From positions 5,890,001 to 5,954,000 of the forward strand of contig JAWHQI010000068.1 of assembly GCA_033032865.1 (NCBI GenBank): a stretch of DNA of 64,000 nucleotides. The letters run 5' to 3'. The notes under the pieces are model-generated. The model saw nothing but the letters and a program-made list of their open reading frames with translations. It did not search any database and was not told where the DNA came from. How positions within the stretch are numbered: position 1 is the stretch's first letter; the number at the start of each line of letters is the position of its first letter. Of the stretch, positions 33,680 to 44,915 are shown in pieces. Made by a program: the position numbers and the translations under genes. This DNA is from Dactylorhiza incarnata (taxonomy: Eukaryota; Streptophyta; Magnoliopsida; Asparagales; Orchidaceae).

Positions 33680-34930
33680 CTAGCTAATGGGTCTATGAAA
33701 AGAGAAGTGCACAGGTAACTGTTCTAATATGCGTGTCGGTAGCGGGTACCGATACGGCAACAGAATAGTCACGCCTCTACCCGAATATAAATAATACCTG
33801 CTCGTCACAGGTAGAGGGAATAAAAAATAAGAAGAAGAGGAATCCTCACTCAACTCACCAAAACTATCCTTGCCCAGCAAGGTATCATCTCCAGGGAGGC
33901 AGCAGGAGGAGAAGGAAATGAGTGGAGCTTCCTCTACGAAGGGGGGATCAACCTCCTCGCATATGAGGATACACTCATCATTGACTTGAGCATCATGCTC
34001 CAAGTCCTCCTGAGGTACCTGTGAAGACTCAACTTGCACAGGCTCAGATAGAGAAAGGGGATCAAGAAATAAAAGAGAAGAAGGACAAAAATAATCAGAA
34101 ATCGGGGGAGTGGTCCCGGTCTCACTCCCAGCAGGATGGGGAAGTAAAATAATGTTTGCATTGTCATCAATGCTACAAGGTTCGGCGGGATCGACAGTGG
34201 CCATGCCCAAGATTTGGACTTCCTCCACCGGTGTTGAGAAAAGCTCCTCTTCACCTAGAAGGTTGTCCTCCTCCATAGGAGTAAGCACAATACTTAGATC
34301 GTCAGCCTCATCCTGCGACACATCCTCAACAATGTCGTCGGAGACGAGTATAGTATGCACAACAGGGGGAAGAATAGTGATCGGATAAAAGTCGAGCACC
34401 GATTCCTCACAAAGAATCGAATCCACTAGAGGTGGTGGATGCACTGGGAGAATAGACTCAGCACTATCGGTGCATAGATTGGTCGCACATCCGGTGACCG
34501 TATCCATGCCATTCCCTTCAAGATGTGAAGGTGACAAAGACACATAACCGGATGTTGAAGGCGTGCCGCCAGAGTTAGGAGTTGGGACGATCCGGATATC
34601 CGGCTCGTCATCCTCATCCAATTGGCGAAGATACTCGGCACAGTCCTTCAAGACATGATCAGTGCTCCGGCAAAACCGGCACTGCCTAGCGGGCTTCTTT
34701 GGCACAGCGGGTGCTGAAGCCGAAAAGAAGTACGACGGCAAAGGCTCAGCAGAGTAGCCATAAGACTTACGCGCACCATATGGAGTACCAGACGAAGTCG
34801 GTGCTCCATATGTTGGGCTATAAGAATTATGCCTACTATTCTCCGTAGGGCATTCATCACTAGAGTGGGAGGTAGCTCCACACCAACGGCAACGAAAATT
34901 GAGATGTGCCCACAGAGTGTGAAGATAAAA
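33680..34930 (-). CDS. Zinc-knuckle protein (gag-like, no capsid) of the pol-less element
   Basis: Open on the minus strand from about 34930 to 33680. Two CX2CX4HX4C knuckles lie early: CRWCGATSHSSDEC (about 34892-34851) and CRFCRSTDHVLKDC (about 34681-34640). A long acidic, Pro/Ser-rich tail follows without a known domain. No capsid domain is seen, and the first in-frame ATG comes only after both knuckles, so the true start is unclear: a non-AUG start, splicing from a leader or truncation. Nucleic-acid binding is likely. Confidence 0.6.
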   Translation of the reverse strand, partial: FYLHTLWAHLNFRCRWCGATSHSSDECPTENSRHNSYSPTYGAPTSSGTPYGARKSYGYSAEPLPSYFFSASAPAVPKKPARQCRFCRSTDHVLKDCAEYLRQLDEDDEPDIRIVPTPNSGGTPSTSGYVSLSPSHLEGNGMDTVTGCATNLCTDSAESILPVHPPPLVDSILCEESVLDFYPITILPPVVHTILVSDDIVEDVSQDEADDLSIVLTPMEEDNLLGEEELFSTPVEEVQILGMATVDPAEPCSIDDNANIILLPHPAGSETGTTPPISDYFCPSSLLFLDPLSLSEPVQVESSQVPQEDLEHDAQVNDECILICEEVDPPFVEEAPLISFSSCCLPGDDTLLGKDSFGELSEDSSSSYFLFPLPVTSRYYLYSGRGVTILLPYRYPLPTRILEQLPVHFSFHRPIS

Positions 34931-35110
34931 CGATTCAAAAAGAAGAACACTATTGTGCGAAATACTACACCTAACAAAAATTTACTAAAGCAAACTACTA
35001 TAAAACAAGAAAATGGAATAAAGAGAACAGAAATAAAATAAAAGATGCGATAGACAAATGGGAAGGGGTTCTCTCTCAGATTCTCCCTCTCCAGAAAACT
35101 CACACGACTG

Positions 35111-35131
35111 TGTTCCCCGGCAACGGCGCCA
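35111..35131 (-). other. Primer-binding site (tRNA-Asp type)
   Basis: The minus strand reads TGGCGCCGTTGCCGGGGAAC, 6 bp inside the 5' LTR, matching the 3' end of plant tRNA-Asp as in Athila elements. Confidence 0.85.
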
Positions 35132-35137
35132 AAAACT

Positions 35138-36644
35138 TGATGCGATAATTTCGGCAAGTGCACCGATCGCGCAAGTAATAAAAATGGGGAAAATCCCCGA
35201 GTGTCGGTCTCTTGAGGAACACAGTAAGGTGGAATTTAATATCGAGGAAGGACTTGAGATCGAAGTCCTTGGTCGGTGTTACAATGGATGGTTGGTTTGG
35301 TTTGCGAATAATAAAATAAAATACTACGCCTACTCCTATGCAATGCCGCTATGCAATGCTTTGATTGGCGAGATGGAGACTGAGCAGGCCTTGAGCGCAC
35401 TGCGTCGAAAGGGCGGATGGGCGAGAAGGCAAGCAGAATGAGGGTCGCAAGCACCTCGTCAACAATAAGCACGCCACAAGCAATTGCTAGTGCGGCACCG
35501 GTCACGGTGGTGGAGTGGGAGATGGAATAGGGCGCACCTCAATAACACAAATGAACTAGATAATTCCAAAATCATGAAATAAGCAATAATACACATGGTT
35601 CATAGCATTCATCATCTAAATAAAGAGATTACAACAAATATAACCACACAAGTAGAAGAAAAAGGCAAGAAATACGACCGAATCCGGAGTCTCGTTGTAG
35701 ATTCACGGTAGGAAGCACCGGGTTGTCAATCCGCGTCCTAGCTCGGTCCCAACTGCGTCCGGGGTAGAGGAGGGCTGTCACACCTCCCAATGGACCCGTC
35801 TTCTCCAGCGATTTACCATCCGGCCACGTCTAGTGCGAAGAACTTCTTCCTTAGCGATCAAAATGAGTGTAGGATCCCTTCTTGCAAGCCCTTGGATGAT
35901 GGAGGAGGCCTAGGGGATGAAAACCCTCTGAAAATGGCGAAAACGGCGGAAGGAACGGAGTCCAAATGCGTTCTCCCGACCTAATTCGCGATCAGGTCAT
36001 TATATAGGCGCTGAATTAAACAGCGCGCACGGTCATTGGCGCACGACTAGTGGTCGTGCGCACTAGAATCCTGTGATCGTGCGCCTGTCTGGGTAGAACC
36101 TGCAAGAAACGGAGTTTATAGAAGATAATGTTCGCACGACCAGTCGCGCACGACCAGTGGTCGTGCGCACTGGAGTCGATGGTCGTGCGCACTACAGTAA
36201 ACAGAACTCAGAAATTAAATGGTAAGTGCGCACGAGCAGTGGCGCACGACCGGTGGTCGTGCGCACTGTCGTTGATGGTCGTGCGCACTGCACCAAACAG
36301 AACTCGTGAAAAAGGGTTAAGTGCACACGATCAGTGGCGCACGACCAGTGGTCGTGCGCAATAGAACCGGTGATCGTGCGCAGTGTTCCTGTGCAGAATT
36401 GCACCGGGAACACTTGCACGACTCCTATTCCCGCACAACCACAGATCTAGCCACTGAAAGTGGCACTTAGCAGCACAAGAATACTACTAAAGACAAAAAG
36501 CACGAAAATCACACCAAAGTGGGCCATGATGTGCACCTAGCATGGATTATCAAATATAAACTATAACAAGGCTAAAGTGCGGAGAATTGACTAATTAACG
36601 GCCCGGATGAGTCCAAAAAATGTGTATATGATCAGGACTCATCA
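35138..36644 (-). repeat. 5' LTR of the pol-less Athila-like element
   Basis: 1507 bp, near-identical to 28595-30101. Dyads begin at 36039, 36146, 36242 and 36337. A TATA-like CTATATAAT lies at 35999-36007 on the minus strand. Confidence 0.93.
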
Positions 36645-38548
36645 CCGCACCCGCGAAACACCCTTGAACGGCTTGATCTTCAGGTAGACCATGTCGCCCA
36701 CTGCAACTCCACATTTCTGTGGCGCACGTTGAAATACTTTGCTTGTCGTTCCTAAGCAACCTTCATGCGCTCCTGAACCGTCCGCACAATATCGCAAGCA
36801 TCTTCCACCACTTGCTTTCCCAACCGCTTAGTGTCTCCCACCTCTGCCCAAGACATCGGCGTTCGACACTTCCTTCCATACAAAGCTTCATAGGGAGCCA
36901 TTTTGATACTCGCCTGGAAGCTATTGTTATAGGCAAACTCCACCATGAAGAGGTCATCTTCCCAACCTTTACCAAATTCGAGAGCACACATTCTCAACGT
37001 GTCCTCCATCGTACGGTTCGTTCGCTCTGTCTGACCATCGGTCTGCGGATGGAACGCGGTACTAAACTTGAGCTTTATGCCTAAGCTCTTCTGTACTAGC
37101 CTCCAGTCCTTCGAAATGAAACGCCCATCGCGATCACTAACGATGCTCTTCGGAATCCCGTGCAACCGCACAATGTTTCGAACATAGAGCTCCACGAGCT
37201 TCTCCACGCTATCGCCTTTCTGATTCGGTATGAAGTGAGCCACCTTGGTCAGGCGATCCACTATCACCCAAATCGCATCGTTACCCTGCTGCGATCGAGG
37301 AAAACCATGTACAAAATATATGGAGATGTCATCGAACTTCCATTCGGGAATAGGGAGAGGCTTCAAGAACCCACCGGGCCTTTGGCACTCAGCCTTCACC
37401 AATGCACAAGTCTGACATCGGCTCTCGTACTCGGCTACATCCCGCTTCATCCCAGGCCACCAAAAAGATTTCTTCATATCCGCGTACATCTTTGTACTTC
37501 CTGGATGAATGGAGTACTTCGTAAAGTGAGCTTCAAACATCAACTCCTCGCGAAGCTTGCCAAAGAGCGGAATACAGATCCTTCCGTCTCTCTTCAGAAT
37601 CCCACCAACCATCTCCAAAGTCGTGCCTTCGGTTTGTTGAGCCTCCAACGCCCACTGTTGGCACTCTTCATCTGCGCTCGTCGCCTGTAGGATTCGATCC
37701 GTTATGTCATACTGCATTTCCATCCAGTTCGAACGAGCTACGCTAGACTCACCTCTAGCCACACAATAAATGTCAAGAGACTCCAAGTCTCGAATCAAAC
37801 GCTCGTTATGCGCCTCCATCCAATTACCTTGCCCGGAGTACTTCCTACTCAAGGCATCCGCCACCACGTTGGCTTTACCCGGCGTATACTGAATCTCCAC
37901 GTCGTAGTCCCCAAGGAACTCTACCCATATACGCTGGCGCATATTCAAATCCTTCTGGTCCAGGAGATACCTCAGGCTCTTGTGATCCGTGAAGATCTCC
38001 ACCTTCGCACCATAAACGTAGTGCCGCCACAATTTTAGCGCAAAAATTACCGCCGCCAACTCTAGATCATGGACGGGATAATTCCTCTCATGAGTCTTTA
38101 ACTGCCTTGACCCATACGCTATCACCTTGCCGTGCTGCACCAGTACGCAACCCAACTCGCAACCTGACGCGTCGCTGAAAATCTGAATTCCTTCCGTCCC
38201 ACAAGGAAGACTAAGGATTGGAGCATACATCAACCTTTCCTTCAAATTCTCAAATGCACGGGCACACTCCGGTGTCCATACGAACCTTTGGTCCTTGCGA
38301 ATGAGAGTGGTGAGGGGCAACGCCATCCGCGAAAAGTTCTCCACGAACCTTCTGTAATAACCGGCTAGTCCAAGGAAACTCCGGACTTCCGCCACGGTTC
38401 TCAATACAGGCCAATCCCTAATGGCTTCAATCTTCGCTGGATCTACTGCCACCCAATCTCCACTAATTACGTGACCTAAGAAAGCCACCTTCTCGATCCA
38501 AAACTCACATTTTGAGAACTTAGCATAAAGCTGATTCTCCCTTAGAAT
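36645..38548 (-). pseudogene. RNase H and integrase of the Tekay element
   Basis: Continues the RT frame after one TAG. From 38488 down: RT connection ([26 protein letters not shown]), RNase H ([42 protein letters not shown]), the integrase zinc domain ([10 protein letters not shown]...CQTCALVK) and the core with D (SIYFVHGFP context, first Asp unclear), D (IVSDRDGRF) and E ([10 protein letters not shown]). A TAG at 36752-36754 replaces the Gln of the 'QERQ' block. The segment 36645-36751 is still recognisable and is cut at 36645 by the nested element. One catalytic position (SIYFVHGFP where relatives have MDFV) may be lost. Confidence 0.87.
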
Positions 38549-39649
38549 CTACAATACCAGCCTCAAGTGAGACTCATGCTCTGCCTCTGTTTTTGAGTAC
38601 ACCAAAATGTCATCAATAAACACCACCACGAACGAATCTAGAAACGATCGAAAAACCTGGTTCATCAGATCCATGAAGACAGATGGCGCGTTCGTCAGTC
38701 CGAACGGCATCACCGAAAACTCGTAATGGCCATACCGAGTCCCAAACGCTGTCTTAGCGATATCCTCTTCTCGAATCTTCAACTGGTAGTACCCCGACTT
38801 CAAGTCTAACTTGGAGTACACCACCGACCATACTAACTGGTCAAATAAATCATCGATTCGCGGAATCAGATATTTATTCTTAACGGTCAATTTATTCAAT
38901 TCACAGTAGTCGATACACAACCGCATACTTCCGTCTTTCTTCTTCACAAACAATACCGGCGCGCTCCACGGCGAAGAGCTGGGCCTAATGTACCCTTGCT
39001 CTAACAACTCCTGCAACTGAACCTTTAACTCGGCCAGTTCCTTCGGTGCCATCTTAAATGGAGGACGCGACACCGGCCTCGCACCCGGCACCAACTCGAT
39101 CGAAAAATCGATCTCACGCTGAGGGGGTGCTCCCAGATGCTCCTCGGGGAATACGTCCTCAAATTCTTCCACCACCGGAACTTCTCCAATGGCCAACTTT
39201 GTGGAGTGAGTCTCCAACAAAGCCAAAAACGCCTCGCCTCCTTGGTTTACCGCACGCCTCATTTGCACGGCGGAAATCAGGGAGAAAGCAACTCCGCTTA
39301 GGCCTTCGAACTTGACCTCTGCTCTACCTTCTCCTCTCAGGGTTACCACCTTCAACTGGCAATCGATACTAGCTCGCTGCGCGGCAAGCCAGTCCATCCC
39401 TAAGATAACATTGAATTCGGCTAGTGGCAGAATCGCTGCTACCAACACGAAATCATAATCGCCAATTTGCATCACAATGCGTCCCTTCCTCATGGTAGTC
39501 ATGAAAGACCCATTCGGCACACGCACATTCAGCTCCACTTCTGCCTCTACGGACTCAGCACTAATCTTCCGGATAAAACTTTCCGCAAGAAAAGAGTGTG
39601 ACGCCCCCGTGTCGAACAACACTTGAGAGGGGTAGCCCGAAACTAGCAC
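38549..39649 (-). pseudogene. Protease and RT of the Tekay element
   Basis: Protease DTGASHSF near residue 13, then '[12 protein letters not shown]'. RT from about residue 195: [72 protein letters not shown], and the catalytic FIDDILVYS. The frame ends in TAG (38549-38551) at the Gln of the '[12 protein letters not shown]' block, consistent with CAG to TAG. Otherwise the length and motifs are complete. Confidence 0.9.
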
Positions 39650-39696
39650 GAAACCTAACCACGTGCAAAAATAAACATAAAAGGCCGCAACCTACA

Positions 39697-40842
39697 TTAT
39701 AGTAACAAACGAAAACTTAAACTTTTCGTACCTGTCACCACGTCGGGTTGACGTATCGCTTCCTGTTGCCCAAGATTATAGGCTCTAGGCTGCACTGGAG
39801 GGAACCGCGAAGCACTCGACTCTGCCGCTTTCCCCTTCTCTGCAACACCGGGACCCGAACGCACAGATTGTTCCTGTCTCGGCTCTGGCTCAGCTCCGCC
39901 CTCGGTACAAAACCGACTAATGTGAGCCACCTTGCCACACTGGTAACAAGTCAACGGACCTTTGAATCGAAAATCTCCCGAGGGTGCGCCACTTCTCTCC
40001 CCAGTCCTATTAGGACGGGGTTTCTTCTTGTATCGGTTTCCCTCAGACTTCCACTGAGATTGGGACTGAGAAGGCTTTCCTTCTCCCTGCTTTGCCGCAA
40101 CACCCTTTCGCAGTTGGGTTCGCTCCAAGTCGCTCTCCAGTGTGCGAGCGGCTTCGACCAATTCATTGAATCCCGCATTCTTCAAGGATATGAGTGGTTG
40201 CCTTAAATTTTCTCTCAACCCTCGATAGAAGAGATTATCCCTCTCTTCATCATCTGCCATGGTCGTTCCCGCATAACGACCCAAACGAGTGAACTCTTGC
40301 AGATATTTTTCCACTGTCTTCTCCCACTGCACCAAATGCAGAAACTGTCGCTGCATTGCTAACCTTGTCGAGGCCGGAATATAACGCTTGAGGAAAGCGT
40401 TCCCGAACTCCTCCATGGTCGGAACACGCCCAACAAAATGGCGAACGTTATGGTTCACCCACCACAACTTCGCATCGCCCTCTAACATGAAACTCGCAAA
40501 GTGAGACTGCCTCTCAGCTGGGGTCTCAGTTATCTTCAAGAGCTCCTAGATCCTCGAAAGCCAATCCTCGGCATCCGTTGGAGTGCCCACTCCCTTGAAT
40601 GTCGGAGGGTGGAAACTCAAGAAGTATTTCATGAATCGATCACCCATCGAAACATCTCTCTCCGCTATTGGCTCTGCTTGCCTCACTTCGACATCCGGTG
40701 TAGCTGGCGTAGCCGCCGGAGTAACAGGAGTCGCAACTTGCACCACCGGTGTCGGAACCCATGGCATCGCTCCAGCTTGGGCCGCTACCATTGCTTCCGC
40801 TAGCATGCGACAGAAATCAGCCGGGGACATGCCCACATTCAC
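39697..40842 (-). pseudogene. gag of the Tekay element, one stop codon
   Basis: Two in-frame pieces (to 40546, then 40539-39697) separated by a TAG (40546-40548) after 'DWLSRI', again at a likely Gln. The first ATG in the frame is at 40830. The second part has the retrotransposon gag domain (AKLWWVNHNVRHF, FLKRYIPASTRLAMQRQFL) and a CCHC knuckle (CYQCGKVAHISRFC, about 39960-39919), close to the usual Tekay order. Confidence 0.87.
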
Positions 40843-41060
40843 GAGACCCAGAGCAGTCGCACTGCTTCCCGGAGGCTCCTCTTGCCTCCTCGATGTCCCC
40901 GCATCGTCGCCAACATCCTAGTATAAGCCAGGAAGAAGACTTATCAAGCTCTATTCGCAAGACTCAAACGCAGGGATACTCATGATCCCGCACAGTACTC
41001 CTATGTGGACAATCTCTTACGTGATCCAAATACACTAGACCTCGCAAGAATACTCAATCC

Positions 41061-41075
41061 TGGCTCTGATACCAA
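41061..41075 (-). other. Primer-binding site of the Tekay element (initiator tRNA-Met)
   Basis: The minus strand reads TGGTATCAGAGCCA, 2-3 bp from the 5' LTR end (41078). Confidence 0.9.
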
Positions 41076-41077
41076 AT

Positions 41078-43127
41078 TGTAACACCTCCCCTGTAATGAC
41101 CATATAATATGGGTCCAGTCGGGACCCCACAACATATGACCTCCACATCTTTAGTATTAAAAGATGATATTAACTACCCAACTCAAAACTCAGATAATAC
41201 ACAGCGGAAACAAACATAAAACACAGAGATTGTCCACACTAGATAGGAGTCCAACTGGCCTTAAGGCCTTACAAAACAAACGTCCAAATCATCAAACATT
41301 CAATACTAATAAGACATCCCAACAAAAGGGGGAAGATAGTTTTTCCTAAACTACCTCGGCATGCAAGCCGAATATAACAAAATACGAAGAAAGTAATGCA
41401 GAAAAACAACTAAGCACTTCATGAGGCTTTAGGCCTTTTTGGCCGGCGCGCTGGGTCCAGCCTGCGATTCTTGCCCTGCAACCAAATCACAAAGAGCGGT
41501 AAACGAGGGTCAGCTATGGCTGACCACAAACGGTGTAATGACATTTCTCCTCCCGGCCGTCCTAGCGGACCCCGGGGAACTACTTCACCCTGCAAGTCAG
41601 CACTTCGTATGCAAATGTACATAAAGAAAAGCAACATAAATACAGGCATGAGTGTCACAAACATCATCCACGTTTCTATGTTAGCAGGTAATAAAAAGGG
41701 GCCTACCAATGCAAAATGAATGCAAACCCGGGTTTCACCCAAGGCACCCTAAAGCGTATGAATTTATCACATCATCATACATCATCATCACATCACAAAC
41801 ACAATGGTACTTATCATTTCCCTGCAAGGGATCATAACCCAAGGCCAAGAGCTCTCGCTGAGACCCACCTCGCCTGGCTCACCATGCCATCGGGCTTGTC
41901 TAACAGCTCACACGCTCGGGCCACCAACAACACACCAAGACCGATACTAAGAATTCTGGCTAACCAAAATGTCCCAAGGCCCTGGACTTACTCTCGGGAC
42001 AACGTCCACCGATTGCCTCGCTTGGCGACCGTCAACAGACTCATCCGTAGCATAGACATTCTCATCAGTAAACAATGGAAGGGACTAATCTTGCCGGGAC
42101 ACTCTCCACACGTGAATCTCAGTCTCCACGGGATAGCCAGCCGACCACAAAGACCAATCGCGCCTTCGCACAACACTAGGCATCACAAGCCCCAAATTCC
42201 GCACATTATTTCTCCGCCCTAAACCCAATATTCGTTACCACACGAAGCTACAAGGGCATCACAACGACGAGTTTGTCGTATTCGGATTTCTAACAAAACC
42301 CCTAGAATGCGCGTAAATCAACATCACCAAATCGGACCTATGACCACAATTCCGGCTTCACCCACAATGCCTAATCCGCTAACGGAGCGGATCTCTAGTG
42401 TAAATCATGTCGGGGACGAACTCAATCAACCCGATGGTTCCTTTCGAACCAAGGCGACCCGGACCCCTCTCACTCGACAGATCCGGTGCCAAAATGCAGA
42501 AAACAAAGGGATGCCATGCACGCATCCTAAAGACCGGGAGGAGAAATGCCGTTACCTTTTGAGATCTCCTCCTAGCCATGAGAAGCTTGCAAACAAATGG
42601 TGGAGAAGAAGCGCCTCGACGCCCTCTACGCGTTGCCGGTCTCGGATCGGCGAACAGAGCTCCGAAGCTCCGGCAATGGCGGATTCCCCTACTCCTTCCT
42701 CCTTGCCTCCTCCTCCTTTCTCCAACCTAAGAGAGAGAAATGACTTGGAAATATGAGGGTTTAACTCCTCTACCAAGACCTAAACCCCCCCCAGCCAACC
42801 ATCGCAGTCGTTGGATCAAATCCCAAGATTTTGGACGGCCGGATCGTCATCCCCGTCACTTTTCGCGGAGCAGAATAAACAGTGCGCACAAGCAGCGGCG
42901 CACGGTCAGTGATCGTGCGCGGCCAACATCCCCTGATCATGCGATACACGATCACCCGACCTTCAACCCTTGTGAATTAACGCACAATCAGGCGCACGAC
43001 CACTGGTTGTGCGCGAAGGAGGCCAGTGAGCGTGCGCGAAGAACCTGCTATGGAATTTTCAGCCTATTCCGAGCTCGACGCTACCACTCCGCCTACCTCG
43101 CTGGACTATGATTTTTGGGGTGTTACA
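41078..43127 (-). repeat. 5' LTR of the Tekay element
   Basis: 2050 bp. GCGCAC dyads at 42898-42920 and 42992-43014 correspond to those in the 3' LTR, the second with one changed base. Confidence 0.93.
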
Positions 43128-43871
43128 GAGATAATTTGCAGGCACGGGCTCCCTCTGGCCATAGTGACGGACAATGGGCCACAGTTTGCTAGCGAAGAGT
43201 TTGTTAGTTTCTGCACCCAACTTGGCATCGACCTCAGGTTTGCATCGGTGCATCACCCAAGAAGCAACAGCCAAGTGGAGGCGGCAAACAAAATATTCTT
43301 CAACCTGCTAAAGAAGAAGGTGGAGAACCTCCAGGGAAACTGGGTAGAGCAGCTACCATCCGTTCTCTGGGCCCTGAGGACTACCCCTAACACCGCCACT
43401 AGAGAGACTCCATTCAAACTTTCTCATGGGTCCGAAGCAGTCCTTCCCATAGAGTTCGAAGTAAAGACCCCCAGGGTGGTCGCCGCAGGTGAAGGGGATG
43501 AAGAGTGGTTGGTGGCCAATGATGAGGAACAAAGGCTATCCTTAGACCTGGTGGAGGAACTCCGAGACCAGGCCACCATCAGGCAGGAGGAAATCAAGCG
43601 GCGAATGGCCCGATATTTTGACAAGCGCATCCGAGTAGAGCACATTCAAAAAGGAGATCTGGTCTTGAAGAAGGTCGACGCGGCCGAAAGATGGGCCGCG
43701 GTATGTAAGCTCAACCCCAATTGGGAGGGTCCATACATTGTAAGCGAAGTGCTCAAGTCGAGGGGGGGGGGGGTACCACCTCCAAGATGTGGACGGGGTA
43801 CCTCTCAGCCGAGCCCGAAGTGGAGACGATTTGAAGCGATTCTACCATTGAAAGTTTTATTGCAATATTAG
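43128..43871 (+). pseudogene. Tat integrase, 3' part
   Basis: Resumes exactly after the GAGAT duplication: IICRHGLPLAIVTDNGPQF (second Asp), HHPRSNSQVEAANK (Glu), then the C-terminal region with 'PNWEGPYIV' (GPF/Y motif). A G9 run near 43763 disturbs the last part, and the frame ends at 43871. Together with 25481-26105 the DDE set is complete, so this gene was damaged mainly by the insertion, one TAG and the G tract. Confidence 0.87.
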
Positions 43872-43929
43872 CCGAATATTTAACTTCTTCACATGATAGT
43901 TATAACTGTTATGCGAGGACAAGCAAGGT

Positions 43930-44915
43930 GACAAGTATTGGTGCTGGAATGCCCTAGATCGATTCCGCTCCCGGGCTCTCGCTAGACGGGGGGTTTCAGG
44001 TTGATCTCTGGAGAGGCTGGCGAGGTGACAAGTATTGGTGCTGGAATGTCCCAGATCGATTCCGCTCCCGGGCTCTCACTAGATGAGGGGTTTCAGGTTG
44101 ATCTCTGGAGAGGCTGGCAAGGTGACAAGTATTGGTGCTGGAATGCCCCAGATCGATTCCGCTCCCGGGCTCTCACTGGACGGGGGGTTTCAGGTTGATC
44201 TCTGAAGAGGCTGGCAAGGTGACAAGTATTGGTGCTGGAATGCCCCAGATCGATTCCGCTCCCGGGCTCTCACTAGATGGGGGGGTTTCAGGTTGATCTC
44301 TGGAGAGGCTGGCAAGGTGACAAGTATTGGTGCTGGAATGCCCCAGATCGATTCCGCTCCCGGGCTCTCACTAGATGTGGGGTTTCAGGTTGATCTCTGG
44401 AGAGGCTGGCAAGGTGACAAGTATTGGTGCTGGAATGCCCCAGATCGATTTCGCTCCCGGGCTCTCACTAGACGGGGGGCTTTAGGTTGATCTCTGGAGA
44501 GGCTGGCAAGGTGACAAGTATTGCTGCTGGAAGGCCCCAGATCGATTCCGCTCCCGGGCTCTCACTAGACGGGGGGGGGGGGGGGGGGGGGGGGGGTTCA
44601 GGTTGATCTCTGGAGAGGCTGGCAAGGTGACAAGTATTGGTGCTGGAATGCCCCAGATCGATTCCGCTCCCGGGCTCTCACTAGACGGGGGGTTTCAGGT
44701 TGATCTTTGGAGAGACTGGCAAAGTGACAAGTATTGGTGCTGGAATGCTCCAGATCAATTCCGCTCCCGGGCTCTCACTAGACGGGGGGGGGGGGGGGGG
44801 GGGGGGGGTTCATGTTGATCTCTGGAGAGGCTGGCAAGATAACAAATATCGATGCTAGAATGCATCAGGTTCATTCCGCTCCCGGGCTCTAACTTGGCGG
44901 GAGATGTAAGTTGAT
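43930..44915. repeat. 97-bp minisatellite, about 10 units, with variable G tracts
   Basis: 'gacaagtattg' starts at 43930, 44027, 44124, 44221, 44319, 44416, 44513, 44629, 44726 and, degraded, about 44840. Unit length is 97 bp except where a G tract has grown. G runs vary from about 6 to 26 (44571-44596; 25 at 44784-44808). It lies directly after integrase in the Tat 3' region, where tandem repeats are known to arise in this lineage. Confidence 0.93.

Larger units (their letters stand above)
28595..36644 (-). mobile_element. Pol-less Athila-like LTR element, minus strand
   Basis: LTRs are 1507 bp each (28595-30101, 35138-36644; TGATGCGATAA...GACTCATCA). A tRNA-Asp-type primer site lies at 35111-35131. 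Flanks TCGCA (28590-28594) and CCGCA (36645-36649) are a 5-bp duplication with one mismatch. The 5-kb interior encodes a zinc-knuckle frame and an accessory frame but no protease, RT or integrase, so it needs enzymes from elsewhere. I count 8 differences between the LTRs by eye, so it is young. Its 3' non-coding blocks match the Athila-like element at 52114-53300, a candidate partner family. Confidence 0.9.
26106..43127 (-). mobile_element. Tekay-lineage chromovirus (gypsy), minus strand
   Basis: Both LTRs are 2050 bp (26106-28155 and 41078-43127; TGTAACACC...GGTGTTACA). The duplication GAGAT (26101-26105, 43128-43132) marks insertion into the Tat integrase, and the Tat reading frame is continuous across the site once it is removed. 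A tRNA-Met primer site lies at 41061-41075 and a polypurine tract at 28156-28172. Minus-strand gene order is gag, protease, RT, RNase H, integrase, chromodomain. Only a few stops, nearly all at Gln codons, disable it. An Athila-like element is inserted near its 3' end. Confidence 0.93.

Noticed and set aside
43930..44915. CRISPR-like array of regular repeats
   Set aside because: Units are contiguous 97-bp tandem repeats without distinct spacers, in a plant retrotransposon.
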